Shown: positions 1-10,514 of the stretch, in pieces
Layout of the letters: each line of letters opens with the position of its first letter
How positions within the stretch are numbered: the first letter of the stretch is position 1
Origin: Adiantum capillus-veneris
Lineage: Eukaryota; Streptophyta; Polypodiopsida; Polypodiales; Pteridaceae
Assembly: GCA_014529385.2 (NCBI GenBank)
Contig: JABFUD020000254.1
Span: forward strand, 1-64,000
Length of the DNA: 64,000 bases
Direction: 5' to 3'
Position numbers and translations under genes: made by a program
The notes under the pieces: model-generated
Databases searched by the model: none
Told to the model about the DNA's origin: nothing
What the model saw: the letters and a program-made list of their open reading frames with translations, nothing else

Positions 1-80
1 TTGTGTGTGCGTGGGTGTGTTGTGTGTGTGTGGTGTGTGTGTGTGTGAGAGAGAGAGAAGAGAGAGAAGAGATGTGAAGT
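1..80. repeat. GT/GA compound microsatellite
   Basis: A (GT)n tract with G interruptions passes into a (GA)n tract by about position 47. It is simple-sequence DNA with no coding content. Bases 80-400 after it show only a GC-rich stretch and short chance ORFs. Confidence 0.9.
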
Positions 81-401
81 GTGTGTGCGATCGAGCGTTG
101 CGGCAGCACGACGGCGGCGAGCGGTTGAGCGCGGCGTAGCGCGTCTCCCTCTTCTTCGCGGCGAGGAATCCTCTACGGCAGGAGCATAAGGCGGTGAGTG
201 ACACACCATTGCCCTCTTTGAGCTTACTAGTTAAACTAGTTGTGTGCTTGGAGCCGTCTGCGGCTTGTACACGTGTATCGGCAAGTCCCTTGCTTCGACA
301 GTGCGGCAAGGAGCGCACAGATACTCAAGCAAAGACAAACAAACAAGACAAGACCAACCCAAGCCAACCCACAATTTGAGCGGAAAAAGAAGTATTAAGA
401 G

Positions 402-1473
402 TTGAAAAAAGCTCTAAAGGAGATATATACGATTGAAATGGAAACCACAAAAGAGCATGGTAAGGATGTAATGAGTGTTCCATCCCATTACACAAAGTAT
501 ACTCTCCCAAATAAAAAAATCATTGTAGAACAACCTGTTAGAGAACTATGGAAACAATGCGAGTCCTACGAAGGGCCTGAGAACACACAAAAAAGATAGA
601 CCTGGCTGAACCAGGGGAAGAACCTAGGCCTGCCTACATTGCAAATGACCTAATAGAGGAAGAAGAAGAGCTTTTTCTTAGCTTGCTAAAAGAATATTGA
701 GATATCTTTGCTTGGTCTTATAAGGATCTCAAGGGTGTTGATCCAGAAATTTGTCAACATACCATACGCATGAGAGATGATGTGAAACCAAGTAGACAAA
801 GTCCATACACATATAATGAAGCATTTGCCAGGAAATCAAAGAAGAGATTGAGAAACTAAAGGAAGCCAAATTCATTTACGAATTTGAACACACAGATTGG
901 GTGTCTCCAATTGTGTTAGCACCCAAGAAGTATGGAAAATTACGAGTGTGTGTCAATCTCAAAAAAGTGAAAGCAGCTACCATTAGAGACAACTTTCCTC
1001 TTTCAATCACTGAGCATGTTTTAGAACAAGTTTCACAGAAAGAATCTTACAGTTTCTTAGATGGCTTTTCGGGATACAATCAACTTTTGATTGACCCAAA
1101 AGATCAGCATAAAACTACTTTTGCAATGGAATGGGGTATTTTTGCCTATTGGGTTATGACTTTGGGTTAACTAATGCTCCAGCCACATTTCAAATATTGA
1201 TGAGCCATGCTTTTAAAGAATATCTTAGGAAATTCTTGGAAATGTATATGGATGATCTATGCATACATTCATCAATCCGAGCCGATCATTTTGAACACCT
1301 CAAAAAGGTATTCAAAAAATGTAGACTTTACAGGATTTGCTTAAATCCTGAAAAGTGCACATTCATGGGTAGACAAGGAAAAATCCTTGGACATATAGTA
1401 TCTAAACATGGCATAGCTACTGATATGGATAAAAACGCGGGTGAATCTACCAAACACAGACGAACGCGCGTGA
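402..1473 (+). pseudogene. Ty3/gypsy reverse transcriptase, decayed
   Basis: Remnant of the pol gene of a plant Ty3/gypsy retrotransposon; the intact enzyme copies element RNA into DNA. Conserved blocks appear in order but in several frames: DIFAWSYKDL (about 695-735), WVSPIVLAPKK followed by LRVCVNLKK (898-970), SFLDGFSGYNQ (1051-1083), TNAPATFQ (1170-1193), the catalytic palm motif YMDD (1246-1257), and GKILGHIVSKHG (1376-1411). There is an in-frame TGA in the block before DIFAWSY, a frameshift in the A-run near 590, and another near 1165, so it cannot make a full polyprotein. RNase H and most of integrase are missing downstream, where the reading breaks into a candidate solo LTR. Family assignment is firm; no clade is assigned. 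Confidence 0.9.
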
Positions 1474-2023
1474 TGTAAGTAAGCATCAATGCATAGCTCT
1501 CCTCGTGGGCAACACACTGCTGCTCTCCGTTTGCAATTCCGACCACCGTAGCCCCTGTAGCACACACACACTCTCTCGCAGTCTCCCAACGACGCAGAAG
1601 ATCAGATTATTAGAAGTCTTTTTACAAAGCTTTAGGTTTTGGCTTATATACTAAACCTTAGAAAACCTAATGTCCGACCACAATGACCCGATTTGTCCCT
1701 AGGCTTCTATAGAGCTTAATTACAACACTGTGAGTTCTCTTTGCTCATCCAACCAACAAGCATCTGTGGCCAAAATACGATTGCCGACTTAAAATATGAA
1801 GTTCCCGCAAACATTACAAAAGTGGCCGTAATTGCTCAAAATAATAATAACGGGATATTCGATGATGTCCATGAGCTTGTATCTTCACATTACAGCATCC
1901 ATCTTCATCTTCATTACTTCATCAGCATCTTTATTTGGAATCTTTATAGAATCTTTGAGGAATCTTTATGGAATCTTTATGGAATCTTTGTGGAAGCGTT
2001 GTTGAAAGGTTGACCTTTCAACA
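1474..2023 (-). mobile_element. candidate solo LTR inside the gypsy remnant
   Basis: The RT reading stops near 1473 and integrase reading resumes near 2025, leaving about 550 bp of non-pol sequence. Read on -, it begins TGTTGAAAGGT and ends TTACTTACA, giving the TG..CA ends of an LTR, with TATATAAG at 1641-1650 about 375 bp from the start, as expected for U3/R. The right end is a 24-bp palindrome (2000-2023). Bases 1935-1993 hold about five imperfect GGAATCTTTAT-type repeats. No clear target duplication is visible and flanking pol sequence is missing, so a solo LTR accompanied by deletion is an inference. Confidence 0.45.
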
Positions 2024-2024
2024 C

Positions 2025-2479
2025 TTGTTTATGGTCTTGATGCCATACTGCCAATAGAATTTCTATTGCCGACATTAAGGGTAGCAAAAAATCTTGAGTG
2101 GACTGGACATGAATTGTCAGAAAGACTTGAAGATTTAGAAAAGCTAGATGACCAAAGGCTAACTATCGTATCTCACATATATGCACAAAAGCGGAAACAA
2201 AAATAGTTTTTTGATTCCCATCTTATAACAAAATTCTTCAAGAAAGGGGACTTAGTTTTAGTCTACTCCCTTAAGCAACACATTCCCAAGTTTAAGAAAA
2301 ATGGAAATGGACCGTTTATCACTGAAGATGTGTCTCCAAGCAGAGCAGTTAAGCTATCCACCCTAGATGGTGAACCAATGGCTAATTAGATCAATGGATG
2401 TCATTTAAAGAAATACAATTTTCCGCTAACCAATGAATTGCTAGAAAGAATGCATGCAGCCAAGCAAAGGAGGATTAAA
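2025..2479 (+). pseudogene. Ty3/gypsy integrase C-terminal part
   Basis: Reading through two stops gives the usual end of a plant gypsy integrase: LVYGLDAILPIEF (from about 2027), then KKGDLVLVYS (about 2243-2272), GPFI, and the terminal HLKKY block (about 2401). Intact integrase inserts the element cDNA into host DNA. The N-terminal zinc domain and catalytic DDE core are absent because everything between RT and this point has been lost. TAG stops interrupt it near 2205 and 2387. It has the same orientation as the RT upstream and is probably the same element. Confidence 0.8.
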
Positions 2480-3600
2480 TGAAGCAGGTTATTGATGAAG
2501 CCCAAGCGGAAGCTCGGCTTTTGGTACTCAAACGAAAATCTTCTCTCAAGAATCAACAGATATCGATTCCCATCAACACTCTAGAAATAGATGACCGACA
2601 ATGGGAATTTCCTAAAGATTCAGTTTCAACAAATGATGAATGATTAGACGGAATGGACCTACGCATCAAACTACAACTCAACAATCATAGCACAAATGCT
2701 TTGGTTGACACAGGAGCTAGAGTAAATGAAGTCAGTTATTCCACGTACAAGAAAGCAACAAGTCAAGAATTGACAGTAGGAATAGCGATAATAAAAGGAT
2801 GCAATAAGAACCCACACCAACATTGGGAGTAGTCAACTTGAACGTGATAGTACATGGATGTTCATGTCCTCATCAGTTTGTATGATTACCAGATGAACAC
2901 ATGAATGAGACGATGATTCTTGGAATTCCTTGGATGCGAACATACAAGGCAGTACCAGATTGGGATACAAATTAGCTCAAGCTATCACCTAAAGGCGGGC
3001 AACTCATTGTTTCAATTGCACCAAGCAAGGAGAACTAGAAAGGGAGTAATCAGCAGAACAAACCACAAAGCAATCAATCTTCTCCATCCTCTCACCAAGC
3101 AAATGCTACAAGTAGCATGCAAGGAGTTAGGCAAATTTGGGTACCAAAAGAACAGCTTAAGGACAAGCCAATTCAAATCTGGGTGCCCAAAATATCACCG
3201 ACAAAACCAAAGGGTCAAAACACAAAGACGAGCTTCTCTAAGAAAGGAACCTAACTTGAAATGGATTTGGCATAAAAAGGAGCACATATCTTCTCCACAG
3301 ACAGTAAAACCAATCAAGCAATGGAGAGTTAAGTCTTAGAAGACTCCGTCACACCATTCCACACCAAGCACACCAAGCTACCAAGCTACCAATGGCGAGA
3401 AAAAGCTCAACAACAGTCAAAAGTGCTACCAACAGCTCAAACAATCAGTGTGCTGATGCATCCTGATGGTACAATCAAACAGAGAGCATACAAGCTACAA
3501 GATTTTCTCTTTGGAAGACAGCATCTAAAAACCTCAACATCAGAAACTTTTGAGTTAATTACTCAAGACCCAGCTCTTGAAAACATAGTGGTTTGAACTG
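2480..3600 (+). pseudogene. retropepsin-like region downstream of integrase
   Basis: After the integrase end, reading continues to ALVDTGARVNEVSY (about 2695-2740), which carries the D-T-G-A active-site signature of retroviral-type aspartic proteases. About 220 bp later, in another frame, comes MILGIPWMRTYKAVPDW (about 2911-2961), matching the usual closing ILG..W block of that domain. The rest to about 3600 is Lys/Gln/Ser-rich and unrecognised. In ordinary Ty3/gypsy elements the protease lies before RT, so a protease-like segment after integrase is odd. It may be an extra domain of this family or a rearranged piece. Stops and frameshifts make it non-functional. Confidence 0.55.
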
Positions 3601-3735
3601 CATTGACCTTAAAAGCATGGTAGAGCCAACCACGGCTATGCATAAGCCACGATTGTTCAACCCATGCACACAGTCGTCCCGGAGTACGCCATCTAGGAGG
3701 TGTGGAAGGGCACTAAGTAATTAAGGGCAATGTTT

Positions 3736-3764
3736 GAAGAGGGAGGAAAAAGTTCGATGTTAGC
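3736..3764 (+). other. polypurine tract and LTR start
   Basis: A 17-nt purine run (3736-3752) lies 5 nt before TGTTAGC at 3758. This is the arrangement expected at the 3' end of the internal region of the upstream gypsy element, where plus-strand DNA synthesis is primed. The 3' LTR would begin at 3758. Confidence 0.5.
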
Positions 3765-4640
3765 ATGTGACTTTTTGCAAAATTACCTAATAATGCCCTT
3801 ATAATTCATCATCAAGGGAAAATTCATTGATAATATCTTCCGCTGAGTGTAAATAGTGTATATACTATCAAAAAATATCCTTTTTGGTTATTTTTTAATC
3901 GTTTTTCTCGATAAGGAGACTTAAAAACTGGAGAAATCCAAAAAAAAAAATCTGTGTTTTCCAATGGATTTTCTTAATTATTGGATTTTCACTGCTTTTT
4001 TAGTGCATTTTGTATTTTCTTTGGATTTTTCAATAAACATGTCATAAATTAATAATAAATAGCAAAGGAGCTTAGATGGAAAAATGGAAGGCACGGTGTT
4101 GATCAGAAAGACAAGGCAGATAAGCATAAAAATTTTCATAGGAATCGAAAGATGGAAGCGGGAAGCTAAATTAGGCGGCTAGACCTACTTTTGCAAAATT
4201 CTCGCAGAATGAGCTACAAGAATCCGATCGGGGAAATTTTTTAGTCTAACATAGATTTCACGGCCTAGTAGGACTAACGGGGGAAGCTGAGGAAAAATGG
4301 TTCGGGAAGCCCAGGTATAGATATCCCAGGTACGCTAAAACCACCTCATTTCCACTTGTTACCTTTGCAGAGAGAGCTTTTCGACCTCTTTCGTGCGTAC
4401 TTTCCGGAGTCTATAGTTGCCCGTTTCCAGCGCCGTCTCACACGAAACATGAGGGGTAAGTTCTTTACTCATCAATGATCCATTTTGTATGGCCGTAGCT
4501 AGTCTAAACCCCTAGAAAAAACCCTAGAATCCGAGCAGTGCACGAAGATCTACGAACAAAAACTGAGCATAGCGGCCTGTCAACTCGACCAAATCAGATG
4601 GGATTTGAATTGTAGCATGCCCTAACATATTAGAACCTTT
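3758..4640 (+). other. LTR-like non-coding stretch
   Basis: No coding similarity is visible. It is AT-rich to about 4080 and more mixed afterwards. It follows a polypurine tract and starts TGTTAGC, so at least the left part is probably a 3' LTR. Its right edge cannot be fixed because no second copy is in the window. Confidence 0.35.
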
Positions 4641-4652
4641 CTATATCATCAG

Positions 4653-5006
4653 TTGACCATTGGGCAGGGGTCAAGGGGGTCCCCAGTAGAAAAGCTAGGT
4701 TTTTGGCAGGTGCCAAAATTTGGTTCCGACTCCATAGACAACTTGCCTACAAGGCTTATATACAATGTATATGATTGGTTTTGTGAAATCAATCAAACAA
4801 AGTCCTCAAAAAGCAGAAAACGGCTTGAAGGCTACAAAGCATCAAATTCGACATACGAGGTCAAACTAACTCCAAATGAGCAAGTGGATGAGTTGCTTCA
4901 CAACTATGTTGCAGACAAGTCCAAAGCCTCAAAAGCGAATGGCCAACTCAATAGGCAGCGTAATCACAGAAATCAAAGATTTCAGAGTCGACAAAGCACA
5001 AAGTGA
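4653..5006 (+). CDS. unrecognised short ORF, 117 aa
   Basis: An open frame of 117 codons that I do not recognise. It is rich in Lys, Ser, Asn and Gln towards the C-terminus and has no obvious signal peptide or membrane segment. It lies between an LTR-like stretch and a diverged tandem repeat, so it is most likely a remnant of retroelement leader or gag sequence, or chance. No homologue can be named. Confidence 0.2.
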   Translation: MTIGQGSRGSPVEKLGFWQVPKFGSDSIDNLPTRLIYNVYDWFCEINQTKSSKSRKRLEGYKASNSTYEVKLTPNEQVDELLHNYVADKSKASKANGQLNRQRNHRNQRFQSRQSTK

Positions 5007-5009
5007 TGC

Positions 5010-5890
5010 TGGCAAGACCAAACTTTACCAAATTCAATTTATGTCTTGTTTTAGGTGTATAGAATGTGTTTAGGTCAAAAAAATTTAAGTTTTGCAAGAA
5101 AAATGTGACTGTTGTAAACAATCGTGATTATTTACTTTTGCACTATTTTTGCTTGAAAATTGTATCATCACCTCACCTATCATTTATACACACCTATTCC
5201 ATGCCAAAAATCAAGTATGAGACAAAATGATCACATGTAACTTGGAAAATTGCCAAAAAATGCAAGGAAGTCTTTGCAAGCCAAATTTTGAGTTATGGAC
5301 CACTTTTTATGATCCAAGTCACCTCATATCACATACGCGGGGTCTATACGATGCCTAGAACCAAGTTGTACCAAAACATGTTGATTTTGGTAAAAAAGTT
5401 AATAATCGCAATTATTTACTTTCATACCAAATGGGAGAATTTTGCTATTTTGCCATCATACATCCAAAGTACATGATGTGTTAAGCCCACTAGCCAAGTT
5501 TGAACCAATTTGGGACTTAAAATCCCAAATTTTCTTTATATCTACTGTTTCAGAGAACTAAGCCAAAATCTGGTACCATTTTTTATGCATCCAAAGGAGC
5601 CCATATTTCACTCAGAGTATGTATTTGGTATATACTTCAAGCCTGTAATGCCAAATTTGCAAAAAGTTGAAAAATTACTCAGTTGTAAATAATCACGATT
5701 ATTTACTTTTGTTGCAATTTTTTGTTTTGACTTTACAATTTTGTTCCTTGCATGTTTTTATGCATCTATGCTTGTTCAAAAATTAATTTGAAGCAAATTG
5801 GACCAAAATTGTCATCATTTCAGTCTGAAGGACACTTCAAAAAAAAATCTGTCAAATCTCCTAAGTTTGACACTCTATTCATTGAACAGG
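5010..5890 (+). repeat. three diverged copies of a ~285-bp tandem repeat
   Basis: The phrase with AATCRYGATTATTTACTTT recurs at about 5113, 5397 and 5683, a spacing of 284-286 bp. Around each copy lie related phrases such as CCAAATTT, ACCAAGTT and ATGATCCAAG. A fourth, weaker match (AATCACGATTTTGG) lies near 10183, beyond the LTR start at 9609. The copies are strongly diverged and AT-rich, with no coding content. Confidence 0.6.
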
Positions 5891-6117
5891 AGCCATGCAA
5901 GCAGTAGAGAGGGCCAAGAAGAAGCTCAACCAGAAAGAAAAGTTGCAAGAGCTACCCGCATACCAACTGGACCCTAATTCAATCAAAACCGCCAAGGCAA
6001 CTTATCTTTCAAAGGAACATCTTGAAGAGCACAACACCGTAGTGTTCACTGGCCGATTCAAGAGCGAGGAGGGACATCAAGTAGAGCTGCAGCTTCTATG
6101 AAAAGAAGTGTATGATG

Positions 6118-6175
6118 TCAATGCAAAGCTCGAGACCAAAGAAGCCTCAATGCAAAGCCCGAGACCAAAGAAGCC
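6118..6175 (+). repeat. 29-bp tandem duplication
   Basis: AATGCAAAGCYCGAGACCAA and the following AGAAGCC are repeated head-to-tail with one substitution. The duplication lies inside the decayed ORF. Confidence 0.7.
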
Positions 6176-7636
6176 AACCGAAGTCTAGGGCTCAGAGATT
6201 TCTGTGAATGAGAGCCATGCGGAGTGGACTTCTAGAAAGCTTACGAGCTTTTGTCCACGATCAAAGAAGATGGAACCGCTCAAATTTCTGACCCCCAAGG
6301 TAATAAAGTTGAAGTGGTAATTACCAAGGAGATAGTGGTAGAAGCACTCAAATTGCCCACAGAAGGAATGACAATGATGGCAAGGGATAGGAAAACGGTT
6401 GGAACTTCCACTAAAGAACCGTCGCAACCACCTTTGCACACCTTATTTACAAATAGGTGGAGGAACCCGCAAGGTTATACCATCATCATTTCCATTTCAT
6501 TGCTAAGAGGCCGCCATGGTATACCACGCCCAATCATGCGGTTGCTACCACCTTTACGCAAGTCCCCAAGTCAACAACCAGGCAGCCGATTGACCACGCA
6601 CAATATGTTTTGTCCACATTAAAAGGGACAAAGAAGAAAGGAAAGATCACATACCTGGGTGCACCAGAAGTTTTGACCACAATTACATACCATTCCATCG
6701 GCATGGCCGACAACCTGCCACCGGCCCCAGATCAAAACACTTGGATAGTGTCAGCTCAACCATCTCCTCGAGCTACAAGATCTACCAAGAGATCCTACAA
6801 GTCTGATGAAGAATCGGCTGAGAGCTCGCCAGAACGGCAAAATAGTGATAGCTCAGATAATGAAGAAAAAAGAGCAGGACGGGAGGAAATGAAGAGAAAC
6901 GTTGTGGCAACATACCAGGAAGAGCCTGTTAAAAATCAAGCCCGTTTGAAAGAGAGAAACACTCATACCAACGCAGCCACCAAGCACAAGGAAAGGACCC
7001 GAAAAAGTGGGTGATTATTGGGCTTAAAGGGCCTAGAACCAAGCATCACACCAGGAAGCAGTTTGAAGATGTACCAAAAAGAAAAATCTTTGAAGCTAAA
7101 GGAAGCCCAAGAAGCGGTGAGAAAAGCGAAAGAGGCGGCAGAACATCTAGAGCAAGTAGAGGAAGCCGCTGCACAAGGAGGAGAACAACATGCTCAAGAT
7201 GACGTGTCTCCCCGCATCTCTTCCCTGTCTATGCACACCAAGATCACCCAATGCCGAGCCCACCACCATCACTAGCAGTTAGAACCACAACAACTGAGCC
7301 AACAAAAGAAGTAGAACCTGAACAGGAAAAAGCAGTTGAATCTACACAAGAACCTGAACAGGAAATTTAAAAGCAGCTGAACCTACACAAGAACCTAAAT
7401 AGCAAGTAGCAGTGGAATCAGCACAACAAGTAGTTGTATCTACTCAAGAGCAGCAAATAGAGAAAGAGACAGAGACAAAAAAGGAAGCCAGTCTTGCACC
7501 ATAAGAGGACACCACAAACTTTGAGCACACAAGAGAACAAGAGGCCGAGGAAACACCCTCTACCTCAACACAACAAAAGAAGGCTGAGGCACCACCCTCT
7601 ACCTCAACGGAAAAAGATCATCAGCTACTACAAGGG

Positions 7637-7810
7637 CAACAATAACAACCAGCCGTTATGATGCAGCCAAAAGATAACCAATCTGCAGAAACATCAAGAC
7701 TGTTCGCCCGAACTGAAGACTGACAACAATAACAACCAGCCGTCATGATGCAGCCAAAAGATAACCAATCTGCAGAAACATCAAGACTGTTCGCCCGAAC
7801 TGAAGACTGG
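7637..7810 (+). repeat. 87-bp tandem duplication
   Basis: Bases 7637-7723 and 7724-7810 are nearly identical (one T/C difference in the GCCGTYATG phrase). The duplication is recent compared with the surrounding decay, and its junction creates a TGA in the reading frame. Confidence 0.85.
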
Positions 7811-9594
7811 CAGTCAAATGACGAAGTCATCCTGCAAGTTAATGAATATGCTAAGCAAATGCAAGAGATGAGAGAACGGCTTTGCTCAGCAGCACTTGGC
7901 CGTAGCACAAGGGCCAAAGAGTTATAGATGGTCATTGACGCACTCAAAGGAGAGCTGGACGACAGAATCAATGTCATCACTGATCTACAAAGGCAAGTGC
8001 AGGAGTTGAGAGCGGAATCTGAACAACATCAGCTCGCAAGAGATAAGCAACATAAAGAAATGGAGGAACTAGGAGAGTTTCTGACAAAACTGTCAAATTC
8101 ATGCAAAGCAAAGGATGATCAACTTACAAAAGTTACAAATGAACTTCTAACTACAACCCTATCAGCTCAAAAGATCCAGGTACAGTTAGATGTAGCCAAT
8201 TCTTCCCTACAGTACTCAGAACAAAGTATCAATGATCAGGCAATATTCTTGCGGTGAATACAAGAAAATCCAGCCGTCGCCTCGATCAAGGGAACGGAGG
8301 AGGTCTATAAGGCGTTAGAAAAGAAAAATAAATACCTCGAGCTGGAGCTAAAACTAGAGTAGTCTCACTGCAGAGACCTGGCCTTGATGTGGGTCCAAAG
8401 AGAAGACGAGTTGCTGAAGGAGATAGCTGAACTCAAAAGAAGAGTCAACTAGCTACTACTGAGAGAGGGACGCCCGAAAACACAAGAAGAGGCAGGCACT
8501 TCAGAGCAACCTCAAATAGAAATCTCCTCAATCTCATTTGCCGACATGGAAACACAGCCACCAATAGAGCTAAGTGGCAAGGAGGAGTTTCAAGTACCAA
8601 TTACCGAAGCAGACACAGTGCCAATGGTCCAGCTCTCAAAGGCTAAAGAAGATACACTGAAGGAAAAAATTACACAAGAGGTAGATAAGCAGTGGAAGGC
8701 AGCAATGGATTGAGAGCTGAGAGTACTTTATTCCGTCAATGTCACACAACTCACTCCCAATCAAATAAATGCACAATGGCACCAACAATCCTTGCCCTAT
8801 CCTCTGATTAAAGTGGAGTTGCTGCAAGTAAAAGAATATCTTTACACCGACATGAAAGTTGAGGGCATAGATCAAGACCACCCAAAGTGGAGGTTGAGCT
8901 GGCTGAACAAGAATCCAAGGTACTTGATTCCGTTCATAAGAGCACTTGCGGCCCTGTAAAAGGATCCTACCTTCTGTCTTGTACCAAGAGCACATGAGAC
9001 ACGACTAAAGAAGCGGTCAACTTGGTTGGATTACCCTAGATTGCCTGCTCCCGAAAAGGGACAGCCGTACAAGGTGAAAACCCTAAAGAGCGCCATTGTC
9101 ATTCTTTAAAGGTCTACCAGATTTTTCATGTGCTATGTTATACAAAATTTGCCCAATGCTACTCACCTACATCGAAGTTCAATGAGCCAGAGCAAGCAGG
9201 CGCCCCTTGGATGTCATTCCTCAAGGGTAACAAAGGGTTGTACTATGATCTCAGTGGACAACCTTTCGAAGAAGTCCTCTATGGATTCTACACCAGGTGT
9301 ATGTTTCTACCTTTTCACAATATGCTGGCGTTCGAGGAAGCATTTTACACAGGTTTCTTCACTTGGCACACGAAAATTTTTGGGCCAGTGTGATCAGTAA
9401 CCTAACATCAAGGTTTGTAGGCTACTCAGCAGTGGAGTTGAAGAACAAAGTCACCATGCAGTTTATGAAAGTGTCCGATAAAGAGCGAAAAATCAGATAC
9501 CAAAAGGCACTCAATGCGCTTGAAGACCCCCTTGCCAGTCGTCAACCCGAAGACTACTTCAGCCCATAAAGGTGTGTCAAGGGACGAGACAGGC

Positions 9595-9608
9595 GAGGAG
9601 GGGGGGAA
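9595..9608 (+). other. polypurine tract
   Basis: GAGGAGGGGGGAA-type purine run immediately before TGTTAGC at 9609. This is the plus-strand primer site of an LTR retrotransposon. Confidence 0.7.
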
Positions 9609-10060
9609 TGTTAGCAGAAAGCTAACACAGATACCACGGATACCATTTTTCGGAGTTCTCATTGTAAAAACACTTATTATTTTGATAAATCGGGAATATT
9701 ATAACTCTTATTTTTTGGATAAACCTTGTAATTGATGAGCTGGGGCTACAAGCTTCCAGATTGTATCAACCTGTCATTACCCATCTTTGGTAGAACTCCC
9801 AGATTATTAGTTTTAACCATCAGAAACCTTGGCTAAGGTATAAAAGACATTTTTTTAAAGTTATTATTAAGTTTTGGATAATGAAATACACAGCGTGAGC
9901 TAACGGAGCTCACTCCTCTCCTTCTCGTGCTTCCTACTCCCTCCCCTGTTGTCACATTGCAGTCATGTTTGTTGTATTGCAACCGTAGATAAGAGCTCTA
10001 CGCATTGACGTGAGCACATCACATTAATTCGTAACGCCAACCCACGGCCTAATTTCATCA
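9609..10060 (+). mobile_element. 3' LTR (right edge uncertain)
   Basis: Begins TGTTAGC directly after the polypurine tract. A TATA box TATAAAAG lies at 9839-9846, 230 bp in, followed by a pyrimidine-rich stretch (9910-9950), as in a U3-R-U5 arrangement. The matching 5' LTR was not found in the window, so the right end is only approximate. Bases 10060-10515 have no feature I can name apart from a weak match to the 285-bp repeat near 10183. Confidence 0.6.
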
Positions 10061-10514
10061 TAGCTAGGAATTTACACTTCAAAATAAAAAACTAAGCATA
10101 GGCGGGGTATTGGGGCATCATTGCTAAGCATTTACATGCATTCTGGATCGAAAATGACTAGGTCAAAAATTTACTGTTGTTATTAATCACGATTTTGGCA
10201 CTTGACCTAAAGTGGGGTTTGAGACCATAAGCATGTGTGCTTTACATGTCCTAGAAGTTTCGTTATGTTTGGATGTCATTTGATGTTGCAACGGATGTGA
10301 TTTGTTTGCCGAGGAGCGATTGGCATTTAGTGATTTTAGTCACTTCAGTGTAGCATGAGTTAGATGCAAGTTGTTAGTTGTTGTCCGAGAGATTGACACC
10401 CTCCTGTAGCCTCTATGCACTAGTCGAGTCAGCTTCATCCCATGGATTGACAATTTAATCGTGGTTCTCGCTAATACTCCAATAAGATAGGATAGTGAGG
10501 TTAGACATGCATCC

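Larger units (their letters stand above)
5895..9569 (+). pseudogene. decayed retroelement ORF with coiled coil
   Basis: A long reading region broken by stops and frameshifts, best read in pieces: 5895-6101, 6251-6450, 6457-7275, 7745-8950, 9130-9400 and 9297-9569. I do not recognise the protein. Visible features are a block DPQGNKVEVVITKEIVVEAL (about 6290-6349), an acidic/Ser stretch (about 6790-6890), a Glu/Lys-rich helical stretch (7066-7190), a Gln/Glu/Thr-rich repeat (7300-7600) and a heptad-rich coiled coil (about 7830-8230). The last frame closes 25 bp before a polypurine tract and LTR start, so this is the 3'-terminal ORF of an LTR element. Between 7920 and 8960 a single frame holds six stops (TAG, TGA, TAG, TAG, TGA, TAA). 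No RT or integrase is seen. Confidence 0.55.

Noticed and set aside
3758-9609. A single element with LTRs at 3758 and 9609
   Set aside because: Both start TGTTAGC but the sequences differ completely after the first seven or eight bases, so they are not an LTR pair.
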